From positions 1-38,904 of the forward strand of contig JAGWRI010000022.1 in NCBI GenBank assembly GCA_028876525.1: a DNA stretch of 38,904 bases, in the 5' to 3' direction. Each line of letters starts with the position of its first letter. Positions within the stretch are counted from its first letter, which is position 1. The notes beneath the pieces were generated by a model, which saw only the letters and a program-made list of their open reading frames with translations, searched no databases and had not been told where the DNA came from. Below, in pieces: positions 28,159 through 36,785 of this stretch. The position numbers and the translations under genes were made by a program. Source of the DNA: Gemmatimonadota bacterium (GTDB lineage: Bacteria; Gemmatimonadota; Gemmatimonadetes; Gemmatimonadales; Gemmatimonadaceae).

Positions 28159-29405
28159 TGCCCCGCCGGCGGGATCCGCGCGCCGCCGGCCACGGCGACT
28201 ACGAGCTGTTCGCCGGGGCGGCCGACGCGCCGGGCATGATTCCGGCCGAGGCCGCGCCCGGCGAGAGCGCCGAAACCGCCGTCGCGGTCGCCACGCTCAC
28301 CCAGACCGCCAAGGCCGTGGTCGAGGGCGCCTTCTCGCCGCTCTGGGTGCGCGGCGAGGTGAGCGACTTCAAGGCCCACCGCAACGGCCACTGGTACTTC
28401 ACCCTGCGCGACGACGCGGCGCAGATCCGCTGCGTGGTCTGGTCGCGCGACCAGCGCGGCATGCCGGCCGCGCCCGACGACGGCATGCAGGTCTCGGCGC
28501 TGGGCCAGCTCACCGTGTACGCCGCCCGCGGCGAGATGCAGTTCACCATCCGGCGGCTGGAGGCGGCCGGCGACGGGCTGTGGCGCAAGGCGTTCGAGCA
28601 GACGCGGGCCCGCCTCGAGGCCGACGGCCTCCTGGCCCCCGAGCGGAAGCGCCCGATCCCGAAGTATCCGCGGCGCATCGCCGTGATCACGAGTCCCACC
28701 GGCGCCGCCCTGCACGACATCGCGGCCGTCGTGCGCCGGCGCGCGCCCGGGGTGGAGATCGTGGTCATTCCCGCGGCCGTGCAGGGGGAGTCGGCGCCCG
28801 CCGAGCTCGTGGCCGCCCTCGACCGGCTCGCGCGGTGGCGCGACGCCGATCTCCTCATCATCGGCCGCGGGGGCGGCGCCCGCGAGGACCTCTGGGCGTT
28901 CAACGACGAGCGGGTGGCGCGCGCCCTCGCCGACTGCCCGATCCCCGCCATTTCCGCGGTGGGGCACGAGGTGGACGTCACGATCTGCGACCTCGTGGCC
29001 GACCTGCGCGCCCCCACGCCGTCGGCCGCCGCCGAAGCGGCGGTGCGATCGGTGCAGGAGCTGGCCGCGCAGGTCCGCTCGCTGGGCAACCGGCTGCGTC
29101 GAGGCGTGACTTCGCGGCTCGAGGTCGCCGACCTGCGGCTGCACCGCGCCGGGCGCGGCCTCGCGGCGCTGAGCCGCCGGGGCGTGGAACGCCGGCGTTC
29201 GCGCGTGCAGGGGCTGGCCGGACGGCTCGATGCGCTGAGTCCGCTCGCCACGCTCGAGCGCGGATACGCCGTGGCCCGCGACGACGGCGGACGCGTGCTT
29301 GCATCGGCGCGCCAGTTCGCGCCCGGCCTGGACTTCCGCCTCACGCTGCGCGACGGCGACGTCCGCGCGCGCGCCACGGATCCGATGCCGAGGGATGACG
29401 CATGA
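28158..29405 (+). CDS. xseA: Exodeoxyribonuclease VII large subunit
   Basis: LWVRGEVSDFKAHRNGHWYFTLRDDAAQIRCVVW...IAVITSPTGAALHDI...IIGRGGGAREDLWAFNDERVARA. Confidence 0.96.
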   Translation: MPRRRDPRAAGHGDYELFAGAADAPGMIPAEAAPGESAETAVAVATLTQTAKAVVEGAFSPLWVRGEVSDFKAHRNGHWYFTLRDDAAQIRCVVWSRDQRGMPAAPDDGMQVSALGQLTVYAARGEMQFTIRRLEAAGDGLWRKAFEQTRARLEADGLLAPERKRPIPKYPRRIAVITSPTGAALHDIAAVVRRRAPGVEIVVIPAAVQGESAPAELVAALDRLARWRDADLLIIGRGGGAREDLWAFNDERVARALADCPIPAISAVGHEVDVTICDLVADLRAPTPSAAAEAAVRSVQELAAQVRSLGNRLRRGVTSRLEVADLRLHRAGRGLAALSRRGVERRRSRVQGLAGRLDALSPLATLERGYAVARDDGGRVLASARQFAPGLDFRLTLRDGDVRARATDPMPRDDA

Positions 29406-29614
29406 GCTTCGAAGCACGCCTGCAGCGCCTGGAACAGATCGTCGCCGAGCTGGAGGGCGACACGCTGGACCTGGCGCGCGCGCTCGCCCTGTTCGAGGAG
29501 GGCATCGCCTGCCTGCGCGACGCCACGACCGAGCTGACCAAGGCCGAGGCACAGGTCCGGCGCCTGGTCGAGAAGGACGACGGCACCTTCGAGGTCACCG
29601 ACCTCCGTGACTGA
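29402..29614 (+). CDS. xseB: Exodeoxyribonuclease VII small subunit
   Basis: MSFEARLQRLEQIVAELEGDTLDLARALALFEEGIACLRDATTELTKAEAQV. Confidence 0.93.
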   Translation: MSFEARLQRLEQIVAELEGDTLDLARALALFEEGIACLRDATTELTKAEAQVRRLVEKDDGTFEVTDLRD

Positions 29615-30500
29615 CCCCGCCGGGGAATTCGCCGGCCAGCGCGCCCTCGTGGACGCGGCGCTCGGCGCGCTCGCCGAGCGCGAGACCCGGGCCCTGGCCG
29701 ATCCGGCCGGGGATGCGATTCGCTACAGCCTGGCGGGCGGCGGGAAGCGGCTGCGCGGCGTGCTGTTCCTGGCTTCGTACCGCGCCGCAGGGGGCAGGGG
29801 CGACGCCGCCGAGCTGGCGGCGGCCATCGAAGTGGTGCACGCCTATTCGCTGGTCCACGACGACCTGCCCTGCATGGACGACGACGACATGCGGCGCGGG
29901 CGCCCCACGGTGCACCGCGCGTACGGCGTGGCGGTAGCCACCGCGGCCGGGGTCGCGATGGTGCCGCTGGCCGCCCGGGCCGCGGCGCGGGCGGGCCGCG
30001 CCATGGGCTTGTCACCGGCCGTCTGCGCCCGGATCGTCGAGGAGCTGATGCGGGCGTCGGGGGCGGGGGGGATGGTGGGCGGGCAGCTGCTGGATCTCGA
30101 GGGGGAGGGCCGCTCGCACACGCTGGCCGAGCTGGAGCGGATCCACCGCGCGAAGACGGGCGCCCTCATCGCCGCCGCGGTGACCCTGGGCGGCCTGGCC
30201 GCCGGGGCGGGCCCCGAGCGGACGGCGGCGCTGGAACGGTTCGGCACCTGCGTCGGACTGGCCTTCCAGATTGCCGACGACGTGCTGGACGTCACGGCGA
30301 CCACCGATCAACTCGGGAAGACCGCCGGCAAGGACGTCGCCTACGGCAAGACGACCTATCCCGCGCTGCTCGGGGTGGACGGCGCGGTGGCCAAAGCCGA
30401 CGCCCTGGTGGCCGACGCCTGCGCCGCGCTGGCCGGGGCGGGCATGCTGAGCCCGGAGCTGGAGCGCCTGGCCCGATTCATCATCGCGCGCCGATCGTAG
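29607..30500 (+). CDS. ispA: Polyprenyl synthetase (geranyl/farnesyl diphosphate synthase)
   Basis: GGKRLRG; first Asp-rich motif VHDDLPCMDDDDMRRGRPTVH; second motif FQIADDVLDVT; GKDVAYGKTTYP. Confidence 0.92.
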   Translation: MTDPAGEFAGQRALVDAALGALAERETRALADPAGDAIRYSLAGGGKRLRGVLFLASYRAAGGRGDAAELAAAIEVVHAYSLVHDDLPCMDDDDMRRGRPTVHRAYGVAVATAAGVAMVPLAARAAARAGRAMGLSPAVCARIVEELMRASGAGGMVGGQLLDLEGEGRSHTLAELERIHRAKTGALIAAAVTLGGLAAGAGPERTAALERFGTCVGLAFQIADDVLDVTATTDQLGKTAGKDVAYGKTTYPALLGVDGAVAKADALVADACAALAGAGMLSPELERLARFIIARRS

Positions 30501-30538
30501 TAGGTTTGTAGGACAGCCGAATCCCGATTGCGTTAGCC

Positions 30539-32437
30539 ATGAGCCTCCTGGACGGAATCAAGACCCCCGCCGATCTCCGCACGCTGACCCGGCCTCAGAT
30601 GGTCGAGTTGGCCGACGAGATGCGCGCGCGCCTCGTGGACGTGTGCTCCCGCACCGGAGGCCACATCGGCGCCGGCCTGGGCGTCGTGGAGCTGACCATC
30701 GCGCTCCACGCCACGTTCGAGACGCCGGCCGACCAGATCGTGTGGGACGTCGGGCACCAGGGGTATCCGCACAAGCTCCTCACCGGCCGCAACGGCCAGA
30801 TGGAAACGCTGCGCAAGGAGGGCGGGATCTCCGGCTTCCTGAAGCGCAACGAGAGCGAGTACGACGCCTTCGGCGCCGGCCATGCCGCCACCGCGATCTC
30901 GGCCGCGCTGGGCATGGCCGCCGGGCGCGACATCCGCGGCGAGGCGTTCAAGGTCGTGGCCGTGCTCGGCGACGGCGCCCTGACCAGCGGGCTGGCCTAC
31001 GAGGGACTCAACAACGCCGGCCATTCCGACCGCGACATCGTGGTCGTGCTCAACGACAACGAGATGTCCATCGCCCCCAACGTGGGCGCGATGTCCAAAT
31101 ACCTCAATTCGGTCCAGCGCAACTCGCTCTACAACCGCGTGCGCACCGTGCTGGGCGACATCGTGGACAAGGCGCCGAAGCCGCTGGCCGGCGTGAGCGG
31201 ATGGGTGAAGAAGTGGGAGGAGAGCGTCAAGTCGCTGCTCACCCCGGGCGTGCTGTTCGAGGAACTGGGCTTCCGCTATTTCGGCCCCATCGACGGCCAC
31301 GACATCCCGCTCATGCTCGACACCTTCGCCGCCGTGCGCGGCATGTCGGGCCCGCGATTGGTGCACGTGATCACCCAGAAGGGCAAGGGATACCCGGCCG
31401 GCGAGCACGCGGCCGGCGAGAAGTGGCACGCGCTGCCGCCCGATCACGACCCGGCCACCGGCAAGCCGCTCAAGGCGAGCACCGGGAACCCGGCCTACAC
31501 CGCCGTGTTCGGCAAGGCGCTGGCCCAGCTCGCCAAGGACGATCCGCGCGTGGTCACGATCACCGCGGCGATGCCCAGCGGCACGGGCACCGGCTTCGTG
31601 GCCCAGGCCGTGCCCGAGCGCTTCTTCGACGTCGGCATCGCCGAGGGGCACGCGGTGACCTTCGCCGCCGGTCTCGCCACCCGCGGCGTCCGGCCGGTCG
31701 TGGCCATCTACTCGACCTTCCTCCAGCGCGGCTACGACAACATCATCCACGACGTGGCCCTGCAGTCGCTGCCCGTGGTGTTCTGCATGGACCGCGCCGG
31801 CCTCGTCGGCGAGGACGGCGAGACGCACATGGGGCTGTACGACATCGCCTACATGCTCGCCGTTCCGGGCATGACCGTCACCGCGCCGCGCGACGGGACC
31901 GAGATGCTCGGCCTGCTGCGCGCCGGGCTCGCCCACGACGCCGGTCCCTTCTGCCTGCGCTATCCGCGCGCCAACGTCCCCGACGCCACGCCGGACGTGC
32001 GGCAGATCGAGCCGGTGCCCTACGGCACGTGGGACGTGCCGCGCCGCGGCGCCGAGGTCGCGATCCTCGCCGTCGGCACGATGGTCGAACCCTCGCTCCG
32101 GGCGGCCGAGACGCTGGCGGCCGAGGGGCTCCACGTGACGGTCGTGAACTGCCGCTTCCTCAAGCCGTACGACGAGGCGACCCTGGCCGCGGTGCTCGCC
32201 GACCACAAGCACGTGCTCACGGTGGAGGAAGGCACGGTCGTGAACGGATTCGGCGCGTACATGAGCGCCGTCATCGAGCGCCACGATCCGGCGGTGCGCG
32301 TGGAGACGCTGGGCGTTCCCGACCGCATCGTCTACGCGGCGCCCCGCGCGCGGCAGCTCGCGCTCTGCGGCCTCACGCCGGAGGGGATTGCCGACCGCGT
32401 GCGGGCGCTGCACGAGAGCGAGGCGATGGCCGGGTGA
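30539..32437 (+). CDS. dxs: 1-deoxy-D-xylulose-5-phosphate synthase
   Basis: SRTGGHIGAGLGVVELTIALH...DVGHQGYPHKLLTGR...GDGALTSGLAYEGLNNAG...GPIDGHDIPLM. Confidence 0.97.
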   Translation: MSLLDGIKTPADLRTLTRPQMVELADEMRARLVDVCSRTGGHIGAGLGVVELTIALHATFETPADQIVWDVGHQGYPHKLLTGRNGQMETLRKEGGISGFLKRNESEYDAFGAGHAATAISAALGMAAGRDIRGEAFKVVAVLGDGALTSGLAYEGLNNAGHSDRDIVVVLNDNEMSIAPNVGAMSKYLNSVQRNSLYNRVRTVLGDIVDKAPKPLAGVSGWVKKWEESVKSLLTPGVLFEELGFRYFGPIDGHDIPLMLDTFAAVRGMSGPRLVHVITQKGKGYPAGEHAAGEKWHALPPDHDPATGKPLKASTGNPAYTAVFGKALAQLAKDDPRVVTITAAMPSGTGTGFVAQAVPERFFDVGIAEGHAVTFAAGLATRGVRPVVAIYSTFLQRGYDNIIHDVALQSLPVVFCMDRAGLVGEDGETHMGLYDIAYMLAVPGMTVTAPRDGTEMLGLLRAGLAHDAGPFCLRYPRANVPDATPDVRQIEPVPYGTWDVPRRGAEVAILAVGTMVEPSLRAAETLAAEGLHVTVVNCRFLKPYDEATLAAVLADHKHVLTVEEGTVVNGFGAYMSAVIERHDPAVRVETLGVPDRIVYAAPRARQLALCGLTPEGIADRVRALHESEAMAG

Positions 32438-33300
32438 CGCGCCTCGGCGTGATCGGCCACCGCGGGTACGTGGACGCCGGCCTCGGCGACGTGCTGCGCA
32501 CCCTGGGCCGGATCGCGCCGACTCTGGGACTCGAGCTGTTCACCGAACAGGACCTGCTCGAGGAGGGCGCGCCCGGCTCGCCCCTCGATGACCCCCGCGC
32601 CCTCGACGCCCTGCTCACCCTTGGCGGCGACGGCACGCTGCTCCGCGGCGCGCGCCTGCTCCAATCGCATCAGGTGCCGATTCTCGGCGTCAACCTGGGG
32701 CGGCTGGGATTCCTCACCTGCACCCCGGCCGAGCAGTTCGAGGAATCGCTCGCGCGCCTGGCGAAGGGCGACTATGCCGTGGAGCACCGAATCGCCCTGC
32801 ACGCCACGGTGCGCGACGCCACCGACACGCCGCGCCAGGAATGGTTTGCCCTCAACGACGTCGTGCTCCACAAGGGCGGCTACGCGCGCGTCGTCTCGCT
32901 GCACGTGTCGGCCAACGACGAGACCCTGGCGCGGTACTCGGCGGACGGCGTCGTGATCTGCACCCCCACGGGGTCCACGGCCTACTCGCTGTCCGCCGGC
33001 GGGCCGGTGCTCTTTCCGACTCTCGAGACCCTGCTCGTGACGCCCGTGTCGGCCCATGCCCTGGCCATCCGCCCGGTGGTGCTCCCCGCCGACTCCGTGG
33101 TCGCGGTGCGCGCAGATGATAATCCCGAAGAGCTTCTGGTGACGGTGGACGGCCAGCCCGGCACCAGCTTCTCGTCGGGAGAGACCCTCATCGTGCGCCG
33201 GGCGCCGAACGGAATCGGCGTCGTGCGCTTTCCAGGCAGCAGCTTCTTCAATACGCTGCGCCAGAAGCTGGGGTGGGGCGGACTCCCGCAACGGGATTAG
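32434..33300 (+). CDS. nadK: NAD kinase
   Basis: LGGDGTLLRGARLL...VNLGRLGFLT...VICTPTGSTAYSLSAGGPVL; GTG start. Confidence 0.94.
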   Translation: MTRLGVIGHRGYVDAGLGDVLRTLGRIAPTLGLELFTEQDLLEEGAPGSPLDDPRALDALLTLGGDGTLLRGARLLQSHQVPILGVNLGRLGFLTCTPAEQFEESLARLAKGDYAVEHRIALHATVRDATDTPRQEWFALNDVVLHKGGYARVVSLHVSANDETLARYSADGVVICTPTGSTAYSLSAGGPVLFPTLETLLVTPVSAHALAIRPVVLPADSVVAVRADDNPEELLVTVDGQPGTSFSSGETLIVRRAPNGIGVVRFPGSSFFNTLRQKLGWGGLPQRD

Positions 33301-33308
33301 TCCTCGGC

Positions 33309-35030
33309 ATGCTGATCGAACTGCGGATTCGCAATTTCGCCATCATCGAGTCGCTCACCCTCCCCCTCGCGCCGGGGTTCAACGTGCTGTCGGGCGAGAC
33401 GGGGGCCGGGAAGTCGATCATCGTCGGCGCGCTGGGCCTGCTGCTCGGCGAGCGGGCCAGCGCCGACCTCATCCGCACCGGCCAGGAGCGGGCCACGGTC
33501 GAGGGCGTGTTCGACGTCTCCGACCGGCCGGCGCTGCGCGCCGTGCTCGACGAGCACGGGCTCGAGGCCGAGGATTCGCTGATCGTGCTCAAGCGCGAGG
33601 TCGCGGCGGGTCGGGCGCGCGCCTGGGCCAACGGCTCGTCGGTCACGGCGGCGGTGCTCGCCCAGATCGGACGGCAGCTCGTGGACCTGCACGGGCAGCA
33701 CGAGGCCCAGTCGCTGCTCGACCCCGAATCGCAGCGCGCCATCCTCGACGCCTTCGGCGACGCGGCGGCGGACGCGGCTTCGGTGCGCGACACGTTCCAT
33801 GCGGTGAGCGACATCCGCCGCGAGATCGCCGACCTGGACACGCGCGCCCGCGACGCCCAGCGCCGGGCCGATTACCTGCGCCACGTGGCGAAGGAAATCG
33901 AGGAGGCGCGGCTCACGGAGGGCGAAGACGCGCGCCTGGAAGAGGAGGCCAACCGGCTGGAGAACGCCGACGAGCTGCGGGCGCTGGCCGGCGAGGCGCT
34001 GGCCCACCTTTCGGCCGAGGAGCAGGGAGCGCTCACCCGGCTCGGCGCGCTGGAGCGCGTCCTGCACCAGCTCCAGCGGCTCGATCCGTCGCTGGCCGGC
34101 CTGCAGGAGTCGTACGACGCCGCCTACTACGCGCTCGACGCGATGGCGCGGGAGCTGGAGCGCTATCAGGGCGACGTGGACCTCGATCCCCAGCGCCTGG
34201 CCCAGGTGCGCGCCCGCCGCGAGCTGCTGTTCGACCTGGTGAAGAAGTACGGGCCCGCCCTGGCCGACGTGATGCAGCAGGGGCGCGAGGCGCGGCGCGA
34301 GCTGGACCTCGTGGATTCGTCGGGGCTCGAGCTGCGGACCCTGCGCGAGCGGCTGGAGGCGGGCGAGCAGGCGCTGGGCAAGGCGGCGGCCGCGCTCACG
34401 AAGCGGCGCAAGGCGGCGGGGGCGCGCCTCGCCCGCGCCGTGGACGAGGTGCTGCCCGATCTCGGCATGCCCGACGGGCACCTCGAGGTGGCGCTCCGCC
34501 CGCGCGGCGAGGTCGGCGCCGAGGGCGCCGAGGACGTCGAGTTCCTGGTGTCGCTCAACGTGGGCCACGACGCCCGGCCGCTGGCGCGCGTGGCGTCGGG
34601 CGGCGAGCTGAGCCGCGTGATGCTGGCCCTCAAGACCATCCTTGCCCGGCTGGATCACGTGCCCACGCTCGTGTTCGACGAGGTCGACGCCGGCATCGGC
34701 GGCACGGTCGGGCTCCAGGTGAGCGATACGATGCGCCGCGTGGCGGCCAGCCATCAGGTGTTCGCGATCACCCACCTGCCGCAGATCGCGGCGCGGGCGC
34801 ACCACCACATCCGGGTGAGCAAGGACGCGGCGGGCGGGGTCACGACGGCGGGCATCGCGGTGCTGGAAGGCGAGGCCCGCGTGGTCGAGATCGCGCGGAT
34901 GCTGGGCGGCGACCCCGACAGCGCCGTGAGCCGGGCGCACGCCCGCGAACTGCTGAAATCGGCGGCCGCCCCGGCGGCGCCCCCGGACGTCCCGCGCGGC
35001 GGAGCCGGGCGGCCCCGGCGCCGCCCGTAG
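33309..35030 (+). CDS. recN: DNA repair protein RecN
   Basis: MLIELRIRNFAIIESLTLPLAPGFNVLSGETGAGKSIIVGALGLLLGERAS...SGGELSRVMLALK...LVFDEVDAGIGG. Confidence 0.96.
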   Translation: MLIELRIRNFAIIESLTLPLAPGFNVLSGETGAGKSIIVGALGLLLGERASADLIRTGQERATVEGVFDVSDRPALRAVLDEHGLEAEDSLIVLKREVAAGRARAWANGSSVTAAVLAQIGRQLVDLHGQHEAQSLLDPESQRAILDAFGDAAADAASVRDTFHAVSDIRREIADLDTRARDAQRRADYLRHVAKEIEEARLTEGEDARLEEEANRLENADELRALAGEALAHLSAEEQGALTRLGALERVLHQLQRLDPSLAGLQESYDAAYYALDAMARELERYQGDVDLDPQRLAQVRARRELLFDLVKKYGPALADVMQQGREARRELDLVDSSGLELRTLRERLEAGEQALGKAAAALTKRRKAAGARLARAVDEVLPDLGMPDGHLEVALRPRGEVGAEGAEDVEFLVSLNVGHDARPLARVASGGELSRVMLALKTILARLDHVPTLVFDEVDAGIGGTVGLQVSDTMRRVAASHQVFAITHLPQIAARAHHHIRVSKDAAGGVTTAGIAVLEGEARVVEIARMLGGDPDSAVSRAHARELLKSAAAPAAPPDVPRGGAGRPRRRP

Positions 35031-35045
35031 GCGGAGCCGGGCGCC

Positions 35046-36728
35046 TCAGCGGCGGTTGTAGTAGAACCGCACCTGGATCCGGTCCATCCAGGACTTCGGC
35101 ATTCCGTACGCGCCGCTCAGCGTCTCGAGGTGGGTGAACGTCACGTCGATGGGCAGCCCCACCTTCCGGCGGTCGTACTCGGGCACCGACGAGTAGCTGA
35201 TGCCGAACCCGGCCGCCTGCTGGGCGCCGGGGGCGGTGCTGATCCCGTTCCAGGTGGCGGTCGGCCGCTCGGGCTGCTGGGCGCCGAGGGCAGGGGAGAT
35301 GAGGGAGCCGGAGGCGTACGTGTTGGCGGCGACGTTGGTGTAGTCGTAAATGGCGTTCACCCCGAGCTGGTGGGTGATGATGAACCGCGGAGCCACCTCG
35401 AGCCGGGTGATCGCGCCAGGGGTATACGGGAACGTGGAAGAGGTGTTGGGCGGGAAGGGAAGCGCGGCGCCGATCGGGAACGCGCCGGTCTTCGTCTTCC
35501 CGGTGGGCTGGAGGTACTCGGCGGCCGCCGACAGGCCCAGCCGGTCGCCCTGCTGGAGGTAGGCCGCGAACCGGCCGCCCACCTGCATCGCGCCGCGGCC
35601 GGTGCCGATGTCCGCCGGATTCGTGGGCGACGCCACCTGGCCGGTGGGCAGGGTCACGAGCGCGGTGAGCGTCGATCGCGCGAGCAGCGCCCCGGGGCGC
35701 CTGGCCGCCGCCGAGTCGAGAAAGCCGTCGAACAGTCGCACGCGCACGCTCAGCTCGACGTCGCCCGTGCTGATGCGGATCGTGCTGGCCACCGAATCGA
35801 ACCCGGCGACGCCGGGGTCGCTGAGAAACGTGTTGAGATCGCCGGCGCCCATCACCGCGCCGGCGCCGGCGGGCGTGGACGTGATCAACGGGCCGCCGTT
35901 GAGGAAGGCCCGGAACGACGAGTCGAACGCGGCCAGCCGCCCGCGGATCGCGAGGTCGGCCACGGTCCCGTTCACCGGCACCACCGGCGCGCCCCGGGTC
36001 TGCGCGTTCTCGCCGTACACCGCCGCGAACGCGGTGGAGAACGTCGCCGCGCTCTGCAGCAGGCTGGCCACGTCGCCGGGGCGCGCGAGAATCGCGCCGC
36101 AGCTCGGATTGGCGGCCGGGTTCGCCTGGCACGCCTGCTGCGCCGCCTGCAGCGCCCCGGCGGCGTTCACGAGCTGGGCGAACACCGCGCTGTCGCGGGC
36201 GAGCGAGGCGGGGTTCACCGCGGCCGGATTGATGCCCACGTTCCCCGTGCTGTCCGTCGGGTTCACCCGCAGCATGATGCTCGTGCGCGTCCGCACCAGG
36301 GGCACCATGAATCCGAGCGTGATCCGGCTGGTGAGTCCGTACTCGCCGCGAATGGGCGTTACCGCGACTCGGGCGTCGGCGGCGGCCATCGTGCGCCCGA
36401 GCGACAGGGAGAAGGGCGACCCGGTGAGGGCGCCGATGGCCGACTGCGTGCCCGACAGGGCCGGAAGCTGCGCCGCGCCCAGCGAGTCGAAGCTGAATCC
36501 GCCGCCCAGCGGCATCGTCGCGGTCGCGCTCCCGGCGGGGGCGAACAGCGCGTTGTACCGGGTCCACTCCGACGCCGCGTCCAGCCGGAACTGCCCGCGG
36601 GCCAGGACCGTGGCGTCGTCCAGGTGGGGAAAGCCGGCCTGGGCCCGCGCCGCGCGGGGCAGGGCGCCGGCAAACAGCGCGAACAGCGAGATCCGGAGCA
36701 GGGCGCGGGGCGCGCGCGAACGGTGCAT
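35046..36728 (-). CDS. Predicted outer-membrane beta-barrel-type protein with signal peptide
   Basis: MHRSRAPRALLRISLFALFAGALPRAARAQAGFPHLDDATVLARGQFRLDAASEWTRYN...; alternating strand pattern; ends RIQVRFYYNRR. Confidence 0.7.
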   Translation of the reverse strand: MHRSRAPRALLRISLFALFAGALPRAARAQAGFPHLDDATVLARGQFRLDAASEWTRYNALFAPAGSATATMPLGGGFSFDSLGAAQLPALSGTQSAIGALTGSPFSLSLGRTMAAADARVAVTPIRGEYGLTSRITLGFMVPLVRTRTSIMLRVNPTDSTGNVGINPAAVNPASLARDSAVFAQLVNAAGALQAAQQACQANPAANPSCGAILARPGDVASLLQSAATFSTAFAAVYGENAQTRGAPVVPVNGTVADLAIRGRLAAFDSSFRAFLNGGPLITSTPAGAGAVMGAGDLNTFLSDPGVAGFDSVASTIRISTGDVELSVRVRLFDGFLDSAAARRPGALLARSTLTALVTLPTGQVASPTNPADIGTGRGAMQVGGRFAAYLQQGDRLGLSAAAEYLQPTGKTKTGAFPIGAALPFPPNTSSTFPYTPGAITRLEVAPRFIITHQLGVNAIYDYTNVAANTYASGSLISPALGAQQPERPTATWNGISTAPGAQQAAGFGISYSSVPEYDRRKVGLPIDVTFTHLETLSGAYGMPKSWMDRIQVRFYYNRR

Positions 36729-36785
36729 GGGGATGTTCGAGTCGCTGGGGTGGAACCTCGGGCTTATTATCCTGTTCGGAAGCTC

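Noticed and set aside
30643-33300. 885-aa + ORF, frame-shifted to dxs
   Set aside because: Only its 3' part (32434-33300) is real (NAD kinase); the remainder is an Arg-rich out-of-frame reading of dxs.
35130-36785. 5' part of the 1158-aa + ORF
   Set aside because: Out-of-frame antisense of the - strand outer-membrane-type gene; the real + gene begins around GTG 36786.
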